Positions 6,137 through 8,670 of a DNA stretch of 8,670 nt are shown here, in pieces (positions within the stretch are counted from its first letter, which is position 1; every line of letters begins with the position of its first letter). Under the pieces are notes generated by a model. That model made no database searches. It was not told the origin of the DNA and saw nothing but the letters and a program-made list of their open reading frames with translations. The stretch is from positions 1-8,670 of the forward strand of contig CAKRKX010000091.1 of assembly GCA_934358675.1 (NCBI GenBank). Direction: 5' to 3'. Source of the stretch: an uncultured Agathobacter sp. (GTDB lineage: Bacteria; Bacillota; Clostridia; Lachnospirales; Lachnospiraceae). A program made the translations under genes and the position numbers.

Positions 6137-7321
6137 ATGTATAAGGCTTTTTTGATCAAATACGCAGAGATTGCGATCAAGGGTAAGAACCGTTATCTGT
6201 TTGAGGATGCACTGGTACGCAACATTGAGTATCAGCTTAAGAATGTGGACGGTGAGTTCACCGTGCGCAAGGAAAACGGACGTGTCTATGTAGAGACGGA
6301 CGGCGAGTACGATTTTGATGAGACCGTTGAGGCTTTGCAGAGAGTGTTCGGTATTGTCGGAATCTGTCCGGTCGTACTGGTTGAGGACCAGGGATTTGAC
6401 CAGCTTGCAGCGGATGTGATCGCGCATGTGGATGCGGCTTATCCGGACAAGAATTTTACTTTTAAGGTAGATGCGAGACGTGCGAGAAAGAACTATCCAA
6501 TGACTTCTATGGAAATCAATGCGGCAGTCGGCGAGAAGATCCTTGAGGCATTTCCGGAGACGAAAGTGGATGTACATCATCCGCAGGTTATGATCCATGT
6601 GGAGATCCGTCCGATGATCAATATCTATTCGACTGAGATTCCGGGACCTGGCGGAATGCCGCTCGGAACAGCAGGACGTGCAATGCTTCTCTTATCCGGC
6701 GGAATTGACAGCCCGGTAGCGGGATACATGATCTCAAAGCGCGGTGTTACGCTTGAGGCAACTTATTTCCATGCACCGCCTTACACAAGTGAGCGTGCAA
6801 AGCAGAAAGTCATTGATCTTGCAAAGAAGGTGGCAAAATATTCGGGACCGATCCGCCTTCGCGTGGTCAATTTTACGGATATTCAGTTGTACATTTATGA
6901 GAAGTGTCCGCATGAGGAACTGACGATCATCATGCGCCGCTATATGATGAAGATTGCAGAACATTTTGCAAAAGAGGGCAAGTGCCTCGGTATGATCACG
7001 GGAGAGAGCATCGGACAGGTAGCAAGCCAGACTATGCAGTCGCTTGCTGTCACCAATGAAGTGTGCGAGATGCCGGTATACCGCCCGCTGATCGCGATGG
7101 ACAAGCAGGATATCGTGGCGATCGCCGAGAAGATCGATACCTACGAGACATCGATCCTTCCGTATGAGGATTGCTGTACCATCTTCGTGGCAAAGCATCC
7201 GGTCACAAAGCCGAATCTGAATATCATCAAGAGATCCGAGCGGAAACTTGACGAGAAGATCGATGAACTGATGCAGACGGCAATCGAGACGACCGAGACG
7301 ATCATGGTAGAAGCAGAGTAA
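6137..7321 (+). CDS. thiI: tRNA 4-thiouridine synthase ThiI (no rhodanese domain)
   Basis: ThiI adenylates uridine 8 of tRNA and replaces its oxygen with sulfur; in some bacteria it also supplies sulfur for thiamine thiazole. The 394 residues show the N-terminal ferredoxin-like and THUMP RNA-binding region (about 1-165), then the PP-loop ATPase with LLLSGGIDSPVAG (SGGIDS at 187-192), GESIGQVASQTM, and EDCCTIFVAKHP with Cys346-Cys347, where the family's conserved catalytic-site cysteine lies. The protein ends about 48 residues later, so the C-terminal rhodanese domain of the 482-residue E. coli protein is absent, as in Bacillus. That fits direct sulfur transfer from the adjacent desulfurase. 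The ATG has AAGGAGA seven bases upstream, overlapping the desulfurase stop codon region, suggesting tight co-expression. A hairpin terminator follows the stop. Confidence 0.96.
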   Translation: MYKAFLIKYAEIAIKGKNRYLFEDALVRNIEYQLKNVDGEFTVRKENGRVYVETDGEYDFDETVEALQRVFGIVGICPVVLVEDQGFDQLAADVIAHVDAAYPDKNFTFKVDARRARKNYPMTSMEINAAVGEKILEAFPETKVDVHHPQVMIHVEIRPMINIYSTEIPGPGGMPLGTAGRAMLLLSGGIDSPVAGYMISKRGVTLEATYFHAPPYTSERAKQKVIDLAKKVAKYSGPIRLRVVNFTDIQLYIYEKCPHEELTIIMRRYMMKIAEHFAKEGKCLGMITGESIGQVASQTMQSLAVTNEVCEMPVYRPLIAMDKQDIVAIAEKIDTYETSILPYEDCCTIFVAKHPVTKPNLNIIKRSERKLDEKIDELMQTAIETTETIMVEAE

Positions 7322-7358
7322 AAAATAAGAAGTCCTGCAAGATCTCTTGCAGGACTTT
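7322..7358. terminator. Bidirectional terminator between thiI and the HPr-like gene
   Basis: AAGTCCTGCAAG at 7330-7341 pairs perfectly with CTTGCAGGACTT at 7346-7357 around an ATCT loop, a 12-base-pair stem. On the plus strand only TTT follows, a weak tail for thiI. On the minus strand the stem is followed by CTTATTTTTTA, a good U-tract for the gene ending at 7388. Both convergent genes can therefore share it. Confidence 0.85.
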
Positions 7359-7387
7359 CAAATGCTATATGTTGTTGTCGATACCGA

Positions 7388-7621
7388 TTATCCGATGATG
7401 TATGGCTTTAATACCTCAAGAATCTCATCGAGATTGGTTTCGGTGTGAATAGCCAGATCGATTGGCTTAGATAAATCTAAACTGAAGATACCCATGATGG
7501 ATTTAGCATCGATAACGTATCTTCCTGAAATTAAATCAAAGTCGTAATCAAACTGAGAAATCGTGTTAACAAATGATTTTACTTTTCCAATTGAGTTTAA
7601 TGAAATCTGTACTGTTTTCAT
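7388..7621 (-). CDS. HPr-like protein lacking the active-site histidine
   Basis: The 77-residue protein resembles HPr, the phosphocarrier of the sugar phosphotransferase system. The clearest match is GRYVIDAKSIMGIFSLDLSKPIDLAIHT (residues 33-60), equivalent to the HPr segment NGK.V..KSIMGVMSL, so Ser41 matches the regulatory Ser46 phosphorylated by HPr kinase. The N-terminal GIHARPA loop with phosphorylated His15 is not present: residues 8-17 read LNSIGKVKSF and contain no histidine. It therefore cannot carry phosphate from enzyme I. Crh of Bacillus also lacks this His and keeps the serine, acting only as a CcpA cofactor, so a regulatory role is a reasonable inference; here even the surrounding ARP motif is lost. 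The start is supported by AAGGAGG eight bases upstream. The gene is oriented against its neighbours, looks more AT-rich than they do, and has its own promoter. Confidence 0.8.
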   Translation of the reverse strand: MKTVQISLNSIGKVKSFVNTISQFDYDFDLISGRYVIDAKSIMGIFSLDLSKPIDLAIHTETNLDEILEVLKPYIIG

Positions 7622-7645
7622 AATGAAAACCTCCTTACTTAGCTA

Positions 7646-7668
7646 TTACTATCTATCTCTGATAGTAA
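7646..7668. promoter_or_regulatory. Palindrome overlapping the HPr-like promoter (operator candidate)
   Basis: TTACTATC at 7646-7653 and GATAGTAA at 7661-7668 form perfect 8-base inverted arms separated by 7 bases. The right arm contains the -10 box of the minus-strand promoter and the spacer covers its expected start point, the classic position for a repressor operator. It is also within 65 bases of the divergent mtaB start. Confidence 0.55.
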
Positions 7669-7690
7669 AGGTTTTTTTGGAAAAAGTCAA
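7662..7690 (-). promoter_or_regulatory. Sigma-A promoter of the HPr-like gene
   Basis: Read on the minus strand, TTGACT (7690-7685) is followed after exactly 17 bases by TACTAT (7667-7662), five of six matches to the -35 consensus and a fair -10. The spacer carries T and A tracts. The expected start near 7655 gives a leader of about 34 bases with an AAGGAGG site. Confidence 0.7.
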
Positions 7691-7709
7691 TTGAAATAGA
7701 GGAGAAAAA

Positions 7710-8670
7710 ATGAAAAAAGCAGCATTACACAATTTAGGCTGTAAAGTAAATGCATATGAGACGGAAGCAATGCAGCAATTGCTCGAGGAGGCAGGATACG
7801 AGATCGTTTCGTTCCATGAGAAAGCGGATGTATATGTGATCAATACGTGCTCCGTCACCAATATGGCGGACCGCAAGTCACGCCAGATGCTGCACCGTGC
7901 GAAGAAGATGAACCCGGATGCTGCCGTGGTTGCGGCGGGCTGCTATGTGCAGACAAAGGAAGAGGAAGCCAGGCAGGATCTCTCCATCGATATTCTGATC
8001 GGAAACAACCAGAAGAATGAGCTGGTAAGCCGGCTGGATGAATTCTTTGCGGAGCGTGGTATGGAAGAAAAGCCGGAGAAACCGGAGGCGGTTGTTGATA
8101 TTAACAACGAGCCACAGTGTTTCGAGGAGATGTCATTGACAAAGACGGCAGAGCATACACGTGCGTTTGTGAAGGTGCAGGACGGCTGTAACCAGTTTTG
8201 CAGCTATTGTATCATTCCGTATGCGAGAGGACGTGTGCGCAGCCGCGACATTGAGAGTGTGTTAAAGGAAATCCGCGGACTTGCGGATAAAGGCTATCAG
8301 GAAGTGGCGCTCGCGGGAATCCATCTGAGTTCCTATGGCGTGGACTGCGAGGAGAGCCTGCTTCATCTGATCCAGGAGATCCACAAGATTGACGGTATTC
8401 GCCGTATTCGGCTCGGATCACTCGAGCCACAGATCGTGACGGAGGAGTTCGCGAGAGAACTCTCCTCGATGGAGAAAATCTGCCCGCATTTTCATCTGTC
8501 GCTGCAGAGCGGATGCGATGCAACCTTAAAGAGAATGAACCGTAAATATACCGCAGCTCAGTATGAAGAGGGATGCAGGCTGCTGCGCAAGTATTTTGAG
8601 CATCCGGCGATCACGACCGATGTGATTGTGGGATTTCCGGGGGAGACCGAGGAAGAATTTGAAGAGACAA
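7710..8670 (+). CDS. mtaB: tRNA t6A37 methylthiotransferase MtaB, 5' part
   Basis: MtaB is a radical-SAM enzyme that converts t6A at position 37 of tRNAs to the 2-methylthio form. The visible 320 codons begin MKKAALHNLGCKVNAYETEAM and run past the window end; the family is usually around 430-450 residues, so the rest of the radical-SAM barrel and the TRAM domain are missing here. The N-terminal UPF0004 domain shows its three cluster cysteines, Cys11, Cys47 (INTCSVT) and Cys78 (AGCY). The radical-SAM motif is CNQFCSYC with Cys160, Cys164 and Cys167, followed by IIPYARGRVRSR. HNLGCKVN and the RGR motif favour MtaB over MiaB or RimO. The ATG has AGAGGAGA six bases upstream. In B. subtilis this gene directly follows rsmE; here the desulfurase, thiI and the HPr-like gene lie between. 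No clear promoter is visible just upstream on the plus strand. Confidence 0.95.
   Translation, partial: MKKAALHNLGCKVNAYETEAMQQLLEEAGYEIVSFHEKADVYVINTCSVTNMADRKSRQMLHRAKKMNPDAAVVAAGCYVQTKEEEARQDLSIDILIGNNQKNELVSRLDEFFAERGMEEKPEKPEAVVDINNEPQCFEEMSLTKTAEHTRAFVKVQDGCNQFCSYCIIPYARGRVRSRDIESVLKEIRGLADKGYQEVALAGIHLSSYGVDCEESLLHLIQEIHKIDGIRRIRLGSLEPQIVTEEFARELSSMEKICPHFHLSLQSGCDATLKRMNRKYTAAQYEEGCRLLRKYFEHPAITTDVIVGFPGETEEEFEET

Noticed and set aside
7622..7677. Hairpin hiding the ribosome binding site of the HPr-like mRNA (AAAACC pairing with GGTTTT)
   Set aside because: The pairing partner at 7670-7676 lies upstream of the expected transcription start near 7655, so it would not be in the RNA if the called promoter is right.

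Overview
The window reads as a chromosomal housekeeping segment from a low-to-moderate GC Firmicute of class Clostridia, most likely the family Lachnospiraceae. This rests on protein character (DnaK, DnaJ, PrmA, MtaB), strong AAGGAGG-type ribosome binding sites, and gene order. In Bacillus subtilis the dnaK operon runs dnaK-dnaJ-prmA(yqeT)-rsmE(yqeU)-mtaB(yqeV). The same backbone is present here, with extra genes inserted between its members. No database search was possible, so the family-level placement is inference.

Layout: (1) 2-952, 3' part of dnaK, then a stem-loop without a U-tract, then complete dnaJ (1031-2203) and a terminator. (2) 2401-3085, a small two-gene unit: a coiled-coil protein with a C-terminal J domain, then a 73-residue protein I do not recognise, closed by a strong terminator. 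(3) 3146-4135, prmA, cut by an in-frame TAG at 3566-3568 just before the catalytic EIDPG..FGTG motif, followed closely by rsmE (4153-4887). (4) 4971-7321, a cysteine desulfurase and a ThiI without a rhodanese domain, 11 bases apart. (5) 7388-7621 on the minus strand, a short HPr-like protein that keeps the regulatory-serine region but lacks the phosphorylatable histidine; it has its own sigma-A-like promoter with an overlapping palindrome and shares a bidirectional terminator with thiI. (6) 7710-end, 5' part of mtaB.

The common theme is protein folding and the translation apparatus. DnaK/DnaJ fold new proteins. PrmA methylates ribosomal protein L11 and RsmE methylates 16S rRNA. The desulfurase and ThiI make 4-thiouridine in tRNA, and MtaB thiomethylates t6A37 of tRNA. 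The HPr-like protein would belong to carbon regulation.

The best candidates for something unusual are the prmA split, where an AAGGA motif and a TTG codon sit exactly where translation could restart, the His-less HPr-like protein with its palindromic promoter, and the coiled-coil/J-domain protein next to DnaK-DnaJ. I saw no mobile element, CRISPR array, tRNA or rRNA, and no gene-free stretch longer than about 200 bases. I did not find a clearly new multi-gene system.
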